64,000 nucleotides of DNA from Puccinia triticina. Lineage: Eukaryota; Basidiomycota; Pucciniomycetes; Pucciniales; Pucciniaceae. Positions 21,664 to 32,429 of this stretch are shown here, piece after piece. The translations under genes and the position numbers were made by a program. Numbering within the stretch: position 1 is the stretch's first letter; the number at the start of each line of letters is the position of its first letter. The notes under the pieces were generated by a model that saw only the letters and a program-made list of their open reading frames with translations, did not search any database and was not told the DNA's origin. Location: assembly GCF_026914185.1 (NCBI RefSeq), contig NC_070572.1, positions 2,170,001 through 2,234,000 of the forward strand, written 5' to 3'.

Positions 21664-21677
21664 AATTTGGGGGTGGA
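21664..21677 (+). other. Gypsy polypurine tract
   Basis: AATTTGGGGGTGGA directly abuts the 3' LTR (TGTGG). This is the expected plus-strand primer position. The same core occurs at 18184-18196, 20255-20268 and 21288-21300. Confidence 0.85.
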
Positions 21678-22461
21678 TGTGGTGAGCCTAATCAAAACCT
21701 TATTACATCACTCAGACACTCACCAGGAAGGGATCACCGCCCAACGCCCTCTAGAAATCACTCTGGTACATGTAATCCACGCCCACAGACACTTTATAAT
21801 AGCCTAGAATCATCTCTACAAGGCGCCTCAACTTCTCAGTATTCACTTTCATGGATGGCCCTCCACAATGGGTAATAAAATATGTACAAAATCAGGTTCA
21901 AAGTGGGAGAAAGTCCACCATCAAACAGAGCCAGACTATTAGGAAGGACCCTGAGTGTTCACTAGAATTAACTCCTCTATATTCCAGCAAGGCGTAACTC
22001 TTTCTCAGATGCATGGCGGCTGATGCGCCATGGTTATTGTTTTCCTCTTATGTCATCCCAAGCCATGTAGTAGATGCCTTGTTGGTTTGTTGCCTTGTCA
22101 CCTTGTTGGAGGCTTTTTGTACTCTGTTCCCATCTTTCTCTTCGTCTCAGAACCACCTGTTGTCCCCTCACTATAAATGTAGAGCCTTTTTGGCCCATTC
22201 TGTTTGTCCCCCATCAGATTGTCACTTTGCATCCCTGGTCACAGAATAAGAATTACATAGCCTATTTTACCACATATTTTACAGTATATTTTCCCCCTTG
22301 ATTTCGTCTAGAAAGCACTATTCTCAATACTTCATCAGCCACACTTTTCTTTAAGAGTCCATACTCTTATTCTTGTCCCATATTACTCTCCCAACCTGAG
22401 AGGCAGCTTTTCACGCACTCATCCCTCTCTAAACTCTATTCCCCCAAAGAGTAGTTCCACA
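21678..22461 (+). repeat. 3' LTR of the gypsy element
   Basis: 784 bp, identical by eye to 12774-13557 except one transition at 22053. Followed by the CCGG duplication at 22462-22465. Confidence 0.95.
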
Positions 22462-23010
22462 CCGGTAATTGAGTGTCCTCTTGATGCCCGGTACAGATGT
22501 GTCCTCTGTACCAGTCATCAAGAGGACACATCCCTCTCGATGACTGGTCTATACCGGGCATCAAGAGGTTAGGCCATCAAGAGGACACACCGCCGGTCAT
22601 CGAGAGGACTCAACCCTCTTGATGGCCGGTACAGATGTACCCTCTTGATTACCGGTCCGTACCGGCCATTGAGAGGGGTTTGTACTCTTGATGACCGGTC
22701 TGTACCGGCCATCAAGAGGTTTGTGTCCTCGCAATGACCGGCACAGATCTGCCATCGAGAGGATGGTGCCCTCTCTCTTGATGGCCGGTCTGTACCGGCC
22801 ATTGAGAGGATGATGCCCTCTCTCTATCAAGAGGGATGTGTCCTCTCGAGGTACAGGCTGGTCATTGAGAGGGTTGAATCCTCTCGATGATTGGTCTGTA
22901 CCGGTCGTAGAGAGGATTCAACCCTCTCGATGCCCGGTACAGACCCAGCTATCAAGAGGGTTGTGTACTCTTGATGACCAGTCTGCACCGGCCATTGAGA
23001 GGGATGTTCT
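22462..23010. repeat. Palindromic minisatellite, right part
   Basis: Continuation of the array at 12477-12773 after the gypsy insertion. Units are CCTCTCGATG(G/A)CCGGT mirrored by ACCGG(C/T)CATCGAGAGG, with frequent ATTG and CTTG variants. Confidence 0.9.
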
Positions 23011-23868
23011 AGTTTGATCTAGCCGCTGAGAAGTGTGTGTAAAACCAGTGTGTAAAAATTGTGAAACTTTGCCTGTCACCCCTGGCAACGCGCCTTCTTT
23101 GCTTCAACCAGTTCAGCCTCACAGTCATCAAGCTCAAGCCTCAAGTCAAACTAACCCTTGCAACACAGGTAAGCCCGACTCTTATACCAGCCCTGACTGA
23201 TGATACAGGAACTGTATGCTAATAAATCTATCACTACACCCTCATCTACCGCTCAGGCAAAGTCTACATGCAGGAAGAATACGGCCAAACCGGTCAGGGC
23301 CTAGATACCGCAACCAACCTGAACCCCTAGTGGGCCAGTGCAGAGCAATGATAATCGGCATTCCCAAGAGTAAGCCTACTTACTCCCAGTTCTATAAAAG
23401 GGACCAGTAGATCTGATCCTCTGTCTCTTTCTTTGCTGTTAGCTCCTACTTCACACCGTTCATCTATCACATTGAAACTCCCTTATCATCAACCACTGCG
23501 CTCATCACACAAAAACCCAAACACCTGTTTAGCGCTTCTACCACTTTCTCACAATCACTTCAGTATATTGACATCCTTGTCCCGTTATCCTGATTATTCT
23601 CATTTGACCTCTTCTCCTTTTTTCACTTCTTTTTTCAAGACCGATTCTCTGTCTTATCTTTCACTTCACTGTTTACAACAGAACTCCTTGTTTTCCTCAC
23701 TACCTGTCACTAGTGCAATCCTGCTCTTAGGTAAGACTCAGATTCTATCATTGCTTCTTCTCAGACCTCTTCTCTTTTCATTTCTTCCCTTTTTACCATT
23801 GCACATATATTGTTGATTCAAGAGGTCTGATGAAATACTCGCTGTTAGTCTCCTGAAATCTTGCAAAA
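23011..23868. other. Interior of the TIR-bounded repeat, no gene
   Basis: A TATA-like TATAAAAGGG lies at about 23393. A long pyrimidine-rich tract (23420-23760) follows, typical of a rust promoter/leader or an LTR, but no reading frame with recognisable content. Open frames are Leu/Ser-rich by composition. Confidence 0.4.
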
Positions 23869-23930
23869 ATCTGGCTTTACAAGTGCCAGATCTGACTTTA
23901 CACGGCCTTGTAAATCGAAGGGAAGTCCTC
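23869..23930. repeat. Right arm of the 62-bp inverted repeat
   Basis: Reverse complement of 12318-12379 with a few mismatches. Beyond it lies TTTACATGAGG, as on the left side. Confidence 0.75.
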
Positions 23931-24190
23931 ACTGTACCTTTTACATGAGGGTGTCTGTGTAAAGGCATAGGTTGTAAAATTCACCCGCCTCCTCCGGTTC
24001 GTGGCAATCTGGTATATGGCCCATTGACCGCCCTTTGCAGCACGGGATCATAATATTCAACTTCTGGTAGTTTAGTCGCTTTCTGCAGCATTGAAAAGCC
24101 GGGAAAATGAGCACCCTCCTCAAGAATTTGTTGACTTCAGCTTAGGGTTGCAAAATTGACAGGCACAATCCAAAAAACGTCGGTCTTGAC

Positions 24191-24454
24191 TTGCTTCCGG
24201 ATTATGGCTGCCAGTTTCGCAATCGAAGCTGGGACCAACAAATTCATGGGGAGGGTATTGATTCGCCAGACTTTTCCGCGCAGAAACGAGCTCGAAAATC
24301 AACAAGGGCTGAAGACGGTGATTCCGATCCGCAAGTGCCAGTCCATGGTATACTGGTTCGCCGAGAGTCGGAAGAGGTACTAATTGAGGAAACAGCTACT
24401 CGACTTATGAGCACGAATCTTGCCCGGTCGATCGGGTCCGACCAACAGGAGTAG
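24191..24454 (+). pseudogene. Orphan coding-like fragment
   Basis: An 87-codon frame with coding-like composition: FSAQKRARKSTRAEDGDSD, then VHGILVRRESEEVLIEETAT. It ends at a stop at 24452. No domain is recognised and no neighbouring exons are found. It could be the C-terminus of a decayed gene or a fragment captured by a repeat. Confidence 0.3.
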
Positions 24455-25397
24455 AGAGCCAATGTGGGGTCGCCGCTATCAATCCCGTCTTGTCTTGGCG
24501 AAAAGCCTCGAGGTTTCTTTGCGGGCAATCAAGCAACCCGACAAAGCTTGTACATAGCACAGAATTGGTCATAGACCAACCGAGGCGCGCGGAGTGCTGG
24601 GCCGCTCACATCCCATGAGCAACGCAATCCTCCCTACACTGTTCTCCCCAATAAAACAGCTGTTAAGAAATATATTTATTTGAACAATTTACACAAATAA
24701 AACATAACTCAAACCTCCTGTAAATTACATTTTACTGTTTTGTTGTTGTTGTGTAAATTTTGTATCTGCAGTGCCCCTTGTTTTTTTTTAGAAGTAAAAG
24801 TTTTAAATACAGAGGAAACCCTTGATTTTATTTTTGGTGAAACTGTGGTTTCAATAAAATTACATAAATAATTGAATGCATGCATAAAGCTGTACACAAA
24901 GATGTGTCCCAACTTTGATATATTGCAGTTTTTATTCTTTCTCTCCTGAAATAAATTGGAGCTGAGATGGAAAGGGAACACACTAAGCAAATGTTTTAAA
25001 ATATATTATCAAAGTGTTCTTTGGTGTGCATTCTATAGCCAAAGTGAACTGTGGGCTATGCATTTGTAGAGCTTCCTACACTGGTGTGTTTCAGGTTGCA
25101 ATTTTGACAGTGTGATTGCTAGCTTTTTTTCCTGATTGTTTTGATGAGGTCAGGAAGACTGGTCAATGTGAAATTGGTTTCACATAAAAACTGATTGTGG
25201 GGCCAATTTAATCAGCTTTAGATGATAAACTCTGTGGTTGGTTAAGGAAGTTTCAGGAAATGAATGAAGATTTTTTTGTGAAAAGGTATTTTTGGTCCCT
25301 GCAGAAATCTACATTACATAGTGGGAGCACCTTGTCACCAAATATTTCTCAGGACAGCCTTTCAATTCTTTTACAACACCACTGTAGCATAAGAACC
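24455..25397. other. AT-rich non-coding, upstream of secreted-protein gene
   Basis: I see no gene. From about 24650 onward the base composition becomes strongly AT-rich, like the gene that follows. Confidence 0.5.
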
Positions 25398-27696
25398 ATG
25401 ATAGCAGTTATTTCAAAGTACCAAAAATGGTTGGCTTTGTTGGTGCCTGTGTGCTGCTTACAAGTAGCTCAAGGAAGGTATCCAAATTCATTGTTGGAGA
25501 GCGGTACCAGCACATCAGAGAGTTTAGTCCAGCCTTTGCTTGATGAAAGTATGTAGGATTTTCTCTTCCCAATGTCTAGAAAGAATCATCTTGATCAGTT
25601 CATTTTTTTGCCAGAGATGCTGAATTTTCTATCAAAAATCTTTCAATTGAAATTTCACGGATGGGAAAACAGGCAAAGGTAGCAAGCTGTCAGAAAGCCA
25701 AATAAATCTCACAGATGTGTTTAAAAAGGAAGCTAGCAAGTGTTCAGTTACCCACATACTTCGAAGTCCAGGGTATTCTCAAATACCAGAAATACAGGGA
25801 CTTGTCAGGAAACAAATATCTGGGATCCCCCAGCTTGGAAACATAAGCAGTATGTTAATTGATAGAATTTTCCTATTCAATCAATAGAAAGAGAAAATTA
25901 ACTCATATTCTGAAATTTTTTACTTTCCCTAATAGTTTTGGAGTTCAAAAAAACAGAACATAATAAAAGTATGTTTCCCTAAATAGGGTAACACACTGAA
26001 TTTTACATGAAAGACTTCTACTGATCACAGTTTACTGATTGTTTATCTCTGATAGACTTGATGCAGAGAGATTTTAATTCAATAGTAAAATCTTTTCTTG
26101 AAAATAACAGCTTTTCTGCAGCATTAAGGGTGTTCAAAGTTGAAATCATAAAATTTTCATTACATAAAATCATAAAATCATAAAACTTTGAAATGATGAT
26201 TTTATATGTACCATTTTAGAAATGTTGCTCTAATTTGAGTGTTTGGGTGTACATATTTTTTTCACCTCAGAGTTTTATGATTTTATGGTGTTATGATTTT
26301 ATGCAAGTCAACTTTGAACACCCTAATTCCATGACTACCCAACCAAAGAGAAATCTGATACATACAGAATTTTGCAAGATAACCTTAATGTTCTGGAGGC
26401 AATGCTTTCAACTATGGCAAATTGGATTCCCTTGGAGGATGAAACTAAGATGTATGTCAAATAGATCATCTTGCAAATAAAGTGATATAATAGACTTAAA
26501 AGTTTACATGCCAAATTATTTCCTAAACATTTTGGAGACAGGATTAAACCAAGAAAATTGGCTTATCTAAACTATTCTGTGAAATCTTATGGTCAGCTTC
26601 TGGAGGTTTTTATTGGAATGAGTCCCCGCTTTCAAAGTAATTCATATCATTTGAGGGCATTAAATCTCCAAAGGATTTTTTTTGAAATAATTTACTACTT
26701 CCAAAAGCACATGCTGATCCAGCCAGTGTTGTTTGATCATTTGTTCAAGAGGAACAATATCATATTGGATATTTCAAAGCATGTTTTTGAGTCTTGTAAG
26801 TATGATCAAAGACTCACAAAGAATAATTTTCCTCAAAGTAGCAAGAATGCTCTCAACAACTGGTACTTCATCTCACCTGTTTTGAAAATGCTTGAAGGTA
26901 AGCTTGGTGCCATTTTCTACTTGATGAACCGGATTATTACTTACATTTATCTTGACTCTCATCCAATTTTTTCACAGAATGTGGAGAACAATACAAGAAT
27001 ATTTTTTCACATGAATACATCAGACTTTCATTTGGGAATTACAAAAGCTCTGAAGAAAGCAAAACTAATCCAAGATTACAAGCCAAAATGTCAAGAATTG
27101 AAAAGTTAACATTTGGAGATGATCAGAGTGAAAAGAAAATGAATCTATATGACAAAGAAAGCGGAAAAGCTTGGTTGAATTCAAACCTTCAAATTTATGA
27201 AGAAGTGGTTCAGGCTTTCACAAACATTCTCCTTTTTGGGGAAGAGAAGAAATGCAGCTTGGCATTGAACCTTTTATTCCAGCTCTTAGAATATTGGAAA
27301 GAATACTATCCAAAAGAAACTCTGGAAATTGAAGGAAAAAACAAATATTTTCAGGAGAGCTTTTCTCTGATGTCTTCAAGCAGCCAGTTTCTTGCAGAGT
27401 TAGAAAGAATTGAGCTTTATTTAGAGAAAGAGTTCAAGCAATTTGGCTGGAAACCACTAGGTTTTGGAAATACAAATATTGATAAAGACATTTCCAATTC
27501 AAACATCAAATACCCGGAAATGTTAGCAGACTATCTGATCATCATTGCACAGGAGAGTTTTCATCAACGTCCAAATATTGCCTATGAAAATTCACTTTAC
27601 AGGTACCTTCAAAATGAACTGATTAATGACAGGATTGAATGTTTGAAATCAAGAATGATTGAATTAAGCAGTTATTATAAAAAATATACTACTTAG
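25398..27696 (+). CDS. Secreted protein of unknown function, multi-exon (candidate effector)
   Basis: The ATG at 25398 starts an N-terminal signal peptide of about 26 residues (hydrophobic core WLALLVPVCCLQVA, cleavage near AQG-R). Exon 1 ends at a GTATGT donor (25549). Exon 2 is about 25617-25678 (KNLSIEISRMGKQAK). Middle exons around 25710-25850 and 25955-25980 are uncertain in phase. A further exon lies at about 26330-26460 (YRILQDNLNVLEAMLSTMAN). Well-supported exons are 26503-26897 (KLFPKHFGDRIKPRKLA) and 26978-27696, joined by an 80-nt intron with GTAAGC..CACAG; the last ends in KKYTT. The mature protein would be about 500 residues, helical and soluble. AT content is higher than in genes at 39-55 kb. 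A MITE sits beside one splice site, so the gene may be damaged. No known domain is recognised. Confidence 0.6.
26128..26323. mobile_element. 196-bp MITE with TAA duplication (PIF/Harbinger-like)
   Basis: The ends are GGGTGTTCAAAGTTGA (26128-) and TCAACTTTGAACACCC (to 26323), with TAA on both sides (26125-26127, 26324-26326). A TWA 3-bp duplication is typical of PIF/Harbinger. Both arms carry ATCATAAAATTTT-like runs. A related copy lies at 30824-30998. It lies between exons of the secreted-protein gene, 6 nt downstream of an acceptor-like TTTTCTGCAG. Confidence 0.85.
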
Positions 27697-27930
27697 GAAT
27701 TTAAAATGCTCCTCATCTATGATTAAACTTTTTTCTAGCCTAATGGTTATATCATATTATGCTTATTTGATTGTCTCATCATGGCCTGAACACGTTAAAA
27801 TACCTTTCCAACTTTCCAGGGAGGCCCCCTGGCAAGCAAGTCTGTGTAGAGCACTGCAATTGAGTATAGTGAGGAATAGGAAAACTCCCCCAAGGGGAAA
27901 ATGATATTGCCATAGGTGTAACTTATTTTG
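27697..27930. other. 3' flank of secreted-protein gene
   Basis: AT-rich, no gene seen. Confidence 0.5.
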
Positions 27931-28123
27931 AATTATGCTTATATTATCTACTTAGTATGCTTCAAACCTAACACTAGCAACCATGTATATAGTATATACT
28001 TGGTTGCCACAGGCTTTTCCTTCTCTAGTGAATCAGAACCATTTCTATCTCCTTACTCCTGAGTGTCACATGACTTAATTCCAGTCTGTGAACCTCAGTG
28101 TTTGTCCCTTGTTTCCATCAACA
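27931..28123 (+). repeat. 3' part of a copia LTR (remnant)
   Basis: This shares ordered words with 62215-62423 (TAGTATGCTTC, ACATGTATATAGT, and the end CAACA followed by GGTTATGAG) and ends just before a half-tRNA primer site. The LTR start is not determined. Confidence 0.5.
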
Positions 28124-28136
28124 GGTTATGAGGCCC
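28124..28136 (+). other. Half-tRNA primer-binding site (tRNA-iMet anticodon region)
   Basis: GGTTATGAGGCCC is complementary to the anticodon loop/stem of initiator tRNA-Met (..GGGCCTCATAACC). Copia-type elements primed by a cleaved initiator tRNA use exactly this internal region rather than the CCA end. It begins directly after the LTR end CA. Confidence 0.65.
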
Positions 28137-28238
28137 ACTACTCACCCTGCTTGCTACTATTGAAAAATCTCTTTTCTTGCTCTATGTTCAGCTTCTTTGA
28201 CATTGATTATCCAATCAATCAAACATATGCCTCCCTGA

Positions 28239-28920
28239 TTGATTCAAAGCCCCTTGGCTATCATCAGGACTGTTCCAGTTCTTGACGGCAACTCGGTTAC
28301 TTTTCCCTCCTGGCGCACTAGGCTCAAGGAACTCTTTGCAATCGTGGGGATGCACAACATTGTCACCGGAAGACTAGTCCTCCCAGAGACTGACTACAAA
28401 GACAATGACTGTAAAACTCTCACCCAAGGATCCCAGAGGCTTTACTAAACTGAAGAGTCCGGATCAGACTGGGATAACCTCTCAGACATGGCTCGGGCTA
28501 CCTTGAAGATGACGTTCTTGATTGATCTGGCAATCCGTTAAAACAAAACCAAGCCAGTTAAAATTCTCTTCACGACTATTTGTGATGCATACAAGAGGAA
28601 CACCAGGGTAGGACAAATGATGATTCAAGATTCTTCCTGGTGTGCTCGACACAAACCCAACAAGCCCATTGCAACCTGCATCTCTTGGATCCGCAACACT
28701 GCTTCCAACCTCACTTGGACCAGCAAATTTGTGATTGTCTCCTGCTTGGCTTGGACAAATCCTGGAAGCCACTCAGAGACCACCTTGTGTACTCGCCAAA
28801 CAAGATTTCCCTTGACAAAACCCTGACTTATCACAAGTTCCTCGCTTCAGAGGGTCCTGGTACAGCCTGGTCTGGCGCAAAGCGCCCTTGCGCAAAGCGC
28901 GACCTCAAAAGGAGGGACTT
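28239..28920 (+). pseudogene. Decayed Ty1/copia gag
   Basis: Frame-broken but recognisable copia Gag: VPVLDGNSVTFPSWRTRLKE, LFAIVGMHNIV, then WDNLSDMARATLKMTFLIDL, ICDAYKRNT and LDKSWKPLRDHLVY in different frames with intervening stops. The order matches Gag domains (UBN2-like) of rust and other copia elements. No protease, integrase or RT follows before 28920, so the element is truncated. Confidence 0.65.
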
Positions 28921-29856
28921 GCAGGTAATGCCAAGAATTTGGCTTGAGAGCTTTCAGTGTTTTGGTGGGAGTTTTTTCCCGCTCCCCTTTCAGGGGTCTT
29001 CTCCTTGTGTATTCCTATTGCCTGTGGTGCCAGATTAAAGGCCTGATTTTTCTCTTTCTTTTGGTGTCAATCACCACTTTTTCCCCCTTCACAAACTCCT
29101 TCCATACCCCTTTGAAGTTTGTGATTTCTTTTTGTTCGGCCAGAATTGTGTATGCAAATTCCGAGTAGATCCATTTGGACTCAATTTAAATACAGAACTC
29201 CATCATCCATCCACCTTGACTGCTGAGCAAGGGCAACACTCTCCTTCAAGTGTAGTATCACAAAAGTGACACTACATTGAAGCTGAGATGCTCAGCTATC
29301 CCGTGTACTTCAGCTCGCTGACTCACAATGAGTGCACGCTGTGTAATGTAAATTTGATTCAAAAAGTTGGCCAAAAGCCACAAATTTCCTGAAGCTCTCA
29401 TGTGGAAAAAAGCCGATAACTCATAAGCCTCCCATTGGGATTGGGAGATGCTTTGCATTGGGGTGCTCCGCACCCCCAGTCCCGGGAGGCTTAGTTAAGT
29501 CAGGAAAAAACCATCAGGCTGCTTCAGGCAACGGTGAAACAGATACTATACAATACAGTGTCTTCAGATACTTGTGTATTGTATCTGTTGGAAAATAAAA
29601 AATTCTAAACACAAATGTATTGTATCTGGCTGAAGATACAATACCATAGTATTGTATCAATCCAAGTTTATTAAAACCAGAGTTTTACAGAAACTGGGAG
29701 CGTGGTTTTGGCCTGCATTTTAATCAAAACACAAGAAAAAAGTCCCAGTTCAAGCTCCCCCAAGCCCAAAGCCCCATATAATCCATTTTTGTTTTGTAGC
29801 CCCCGAACCCCAAAGGGCCTTGGGTTGACCCCCCAGCCGGTGCGTGAGCAACAGGC
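28921..29856. other. Non-coding; GTATTGTATC-rich segment
   Basis: No gene. 29535-29665 carries several TATTGTATC/GATACAATA words in both orientations, echoed at 34140-34300. 29245-29290 contains a short inverted repeat (AGTGTAGTATCAC, AAAA, GTGACACTACATT). Confidence 0.45.
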
Positions 29857-29864
29857 AAAAAGAG

Positions 29865-30434
29865 TAGGGATGGCACTTCGTACCCGGGTACCCAAACGGG
29901 TGCGGGTACCCGGACAGAATTTCACTAAAATCAGACACCCGCACCCGCACCCGCGGAGCGGGTACCCGGGTGCGAATGGCGGGTACCCGGGTGCAAGAGG
30001 CAAGTACCCGCAGCCCGCGGGTACAATTGGGTCCGAGACGTCCGAAGACCCATCGATTGGGTCTGAAGACCCAATTCACTTCGGACCCAATCAATGGGTC
30101 TTCGGACCCGATCAAATTGGGTCTTCGGACCCAATCAATGGGTCTTCGGACCCGATCAATGGGTCTTCGGACCCGATTGATGGGTCTTCGGACCCAATCA
30201 ATGGATGGGTCTTCGGACCCGATCAATGGGTCTTTGTGAAGACCCATTGATTGGGTCCCAAGACCAGTCAGACAGGCGGGTACCTGCGCCGGGTACCCGG
30301 GTACCCGCCCTTTTTCTAGCAAAATTAAACACCCGCACCCGCACCCGGTATCCGTCGGCGGGTACCTGCGCAAGCTGCGGGTACCCGCCAACGGATACCG
30401 GGTACCCGCCGACGGGTACCCAAGGCCATCCCTA
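29865..30434. mobile_element. hAT-type non-autonomous element 2 (8-bp TSD AAAAAGAG)
   Basis: Ends TAGGGATGGC (29865) and GCCATCCCTA (to 30434), with AAAAAGAG repeated on both sides (29857-29864, 30435-30442). As in element 1, both subterminal regions consist of CGGGTACCCG/GGGTGCGGGTACCC repeats and the middle is a palindromic array (30040-30250). 570 bp, non-coding. Confidence 0.92.
30040..30250. repeat. UUCG-hairpin minisatellite inside hAT element 2
   Basis: Six exact copies of GGGTCTTCGGACCC, plus diverged copies, spaced by CAATCAAT/GATCAAT. Each is a 5-bp stem with a TTCG loop closed by C-G, the classic stable C(UUCG)G tetraloop if transcribed. Confidence 0.9.
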
Positions 30435-30442
30435 AAAAAGAG

Positions 30443-30592
30443 GCCGGAAGACCCCCCTGGGCTCAGGAAGTGCTGAGAACCAAAGGGGCCAATAAGCGAG
30501 TCATGCCTATGCAAGCGCAGTAGGTCATGACTTCGCTGGACGATTGGCTCGACAGGGGGACAAAACAATCTGCCCATCCCCCTTCCCATTTA
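30443..30592. other. Spacer between transposons
   Basis: No gene; short sequence between hAT element 2 and the Tc1/mariner-like element. Confidence 0.6.
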
Positions 30593-30823
30593 TACAGTTG
30601 CGCAAGGCATCCTACCGTACAGCCTTGCCCGCAACATGACATTTCAAACGCGGGCCGGATCTACGACTCCGCATATGAGCATTATGTCATGTAAATGACA
30701 TTTTTGAGCTCTTTGGAGGTTGTAGATTCCAGTTCTATGAGGGCTAAGGTTTCTCATGACCAGCCAATTTTTTTTTTTGGGGGGGGGGCTCACATTACGG
30801 ACACTGGCCCAAATACATACTTG

Positions 30824-30998
30824 TGGTGTTCAAAATTGATTTTCAAACCACTTTCTACATAAAATCATAAGATCTACATGTCCAAACTTTTGATGGGGTG
30901 AAAGTTGAGGGTTCTCTTCATTTCAAGCGCCTCTCAAAACTTTGATAAATCTTATGATTTTATGTAAAATGATATTCAAAAATCAATTTTGAACACCC
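30824..30998. mobile_element. MITE related to 26128-26323, nested in element A
   Basis: Ends GGTGTTCAAAATTGA and TCAATTTTGAACACCC with ATAAAATCATA arms. TAA is present on the right only; the left flank has diverged. Same family as the MITE in the secreted-protein gene. Confidence 0.75.
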
Positions 30999-31084
30999 TA
31001 ACTGTAAAGCCATATTTATGGGCTTACATATGCTAAAGCCATATGTATGTATGTGTTACACCTGTAATACCATAGATTAGACCA

Positions 31085-32200
31085 TTGGAGGACCTCTGAT
31101 CCCGGTGATGACCGGTCAGCCGGTGATCGCAGAGGCAAGGATACAACCTCTTGATGACCGGCTGACCGGTCATCCACTGTCGCCTTCGTGGCGCACAGCA
31201 AAAGGATGACCAAGAAGGGAGGGAGCGGCGGCTGCGCCTCGAGGCCACATCGCGCATCAAGCGCGCCTGCCGCTCCCTACTGGCAGGTTTCTGCCCTGAC
31301 ACAGTCGGGACTGAGGTGGAACGGGGCTCAACCTGTGGCGGGAGCCCCTTGTCTGCCGGCCTGCGGGCCGACTGTGTGTGGGACGCAAAAGGGAGGAGGA
31401 GTGTCTTTGGCGTCACTGAGAGCAGATGCTCTCCGCCAAAGCCATGTACCTCCTCCGAGCAGGACAGAAACCTCGTGCTCGGGGAGTGGGGTTCGAGGCG
31501 CCAAGCCCGCTCCCATGAAGGCACGATGGGTGGGTGGGTGGAGCGAAAAAGGAAATCAGGACTAAAAGTCCTGAGTGACGAGTAGCGAACGAAGAGTGAG
31601 AGCTAGGATTGATCCCTAGGCTCCACTCTGTTCGCGTGCGTGGCCTTCTTCAGGGAAGGCCACCGCCTCGTCGCAGCTCTCGGGTGGTCTTGGGGTCCTA
31701 CCCTCGGCCGGAAGCAAACTCGTCTCACGCTGTCGTCGTGTCAGACTAGTTGCTCTGCGGATCTATGCCGCTCTAGCTCGTGGAGTCTCCCACCGAAACT
31801 GTGAGGCTCCACGCGCTAACTGCTGGCTGGTCCTCCGGCTGCGTGGACACCAGGGTACTCGGAGCTGCGCTCTGCCGCCCCCTTCTCATCAAGAGGGTTT
31901 ATCCTCTTCGATGGCCAGCTGCGCGGTCATCGACAGGGATACAACCCCTCCCGATGGCCGTCTGTGACCAGTCATTGACAGGGATACAACCCCTCCCGAT
32001 GGCCGTCTGTGACCGGTCATCAACAGGGATACAACCCCTCTCGATGGCCGGCTGACCGGTCATCAACGGAGATACCCGGCCACCGAAGAGGATAAAACCT
32101 CTTGATGACCGGTCAGCCAGTCATCGAAGAGGGTAAAACCTCTTGATGACCGGTCAGCCGGCCACCGAAGAGGATAAAACCTCTTGATGACCGGTCATTA
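31085..32200. repeat. Palindromic minisatellite blocks inside element A
   Basis: Two blocks (31085-31180 and 31885-32200) of CCTCTTGATGACCGGT, CAG and CCGGTCATCGAAGAGG type units, separated by a GC-rich unique stretch (31190-31870). Same CTCTYGATG..CCGG core as the other arrays. The GC-rich stretch has open frames on both strands but no domain I recognise. Confidence 0.85.
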
Positions 32201-32429
32201 ATACCGGGAAAAATTAAAAACTCAGACCCTGGAATTCCGGACGGGGGTCCCCCGGGGGTATTTCTTGTACGGTAGGATGCCTTGCGCAACTGTACAAGCC
32301 ATGTCCCATCCAAAATTTGCCTGCCTCACCGCAAGTGTTGGTACCTTGGTGTAACCATGAACCCGTAACAACAAATGAGGAGCTACTCCATCCCAACAGC
32401 GACTAGATTCACGCTATGTGGTTGCTCAA

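Larger units (their letters stand above)
12774..22461 (+). mobile_element. Ty3/gypsy LTR retrotransposon, young, TSD CCGG
   Basis: The element has 784-bp LTRs beginning TGTGG and ending CCACA. They are flanked by CCGG on both sides (12770-12773, 22462-22465) and differ at a single C/T position by eye (13149 versus 22053). Internal order: PBS, Gag with CCHC knuckle, aspartic protease, frameshift signal, RT, RNase H, integrase, antisense ORF, tandem repeat, RRM-like ORF, polypurine tract. The protease-RT-RH-IN order identifies Ty3/gypsy; no chromodomain is evident at the Pol C-terminus. The nearly identical LTRs imply recent insertion, which makes the ORF interruptions (TGA in gag, 1-nt shift in pol) either programmed or very recent. 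Length is 9688 bp, of which about 2.2 kb is the non-canonical 3' region. Confidence 0.95.
30595..32292. mobile_element. Tc1/mariner-like non-autonomous element A (TA duplication)
   Basis: 27-bp perfect TIRs starting CAGTTGCGCAAGGCATCC (30595-30621 and complement to 32292), flanked by TA on both sides. The inner left part (CTTTGGAGGTTGTAGATTC, GGGCTAAGGTTTCTCA, then a T/G tract) and inner right part (GGTCCCCCGGGGGT) are shared with element B. The interior carries a nested MITE (30824-30998) and a palindromic minisatellite (31085-32200). No transposase was found. Confidence 0.88.

Noticed and set aside
29702..30589. Long frames across hAT element 2
   Set aside because: They follow the 26-bp and CGGGTACCCG repeats and have no non-repeat coding content.
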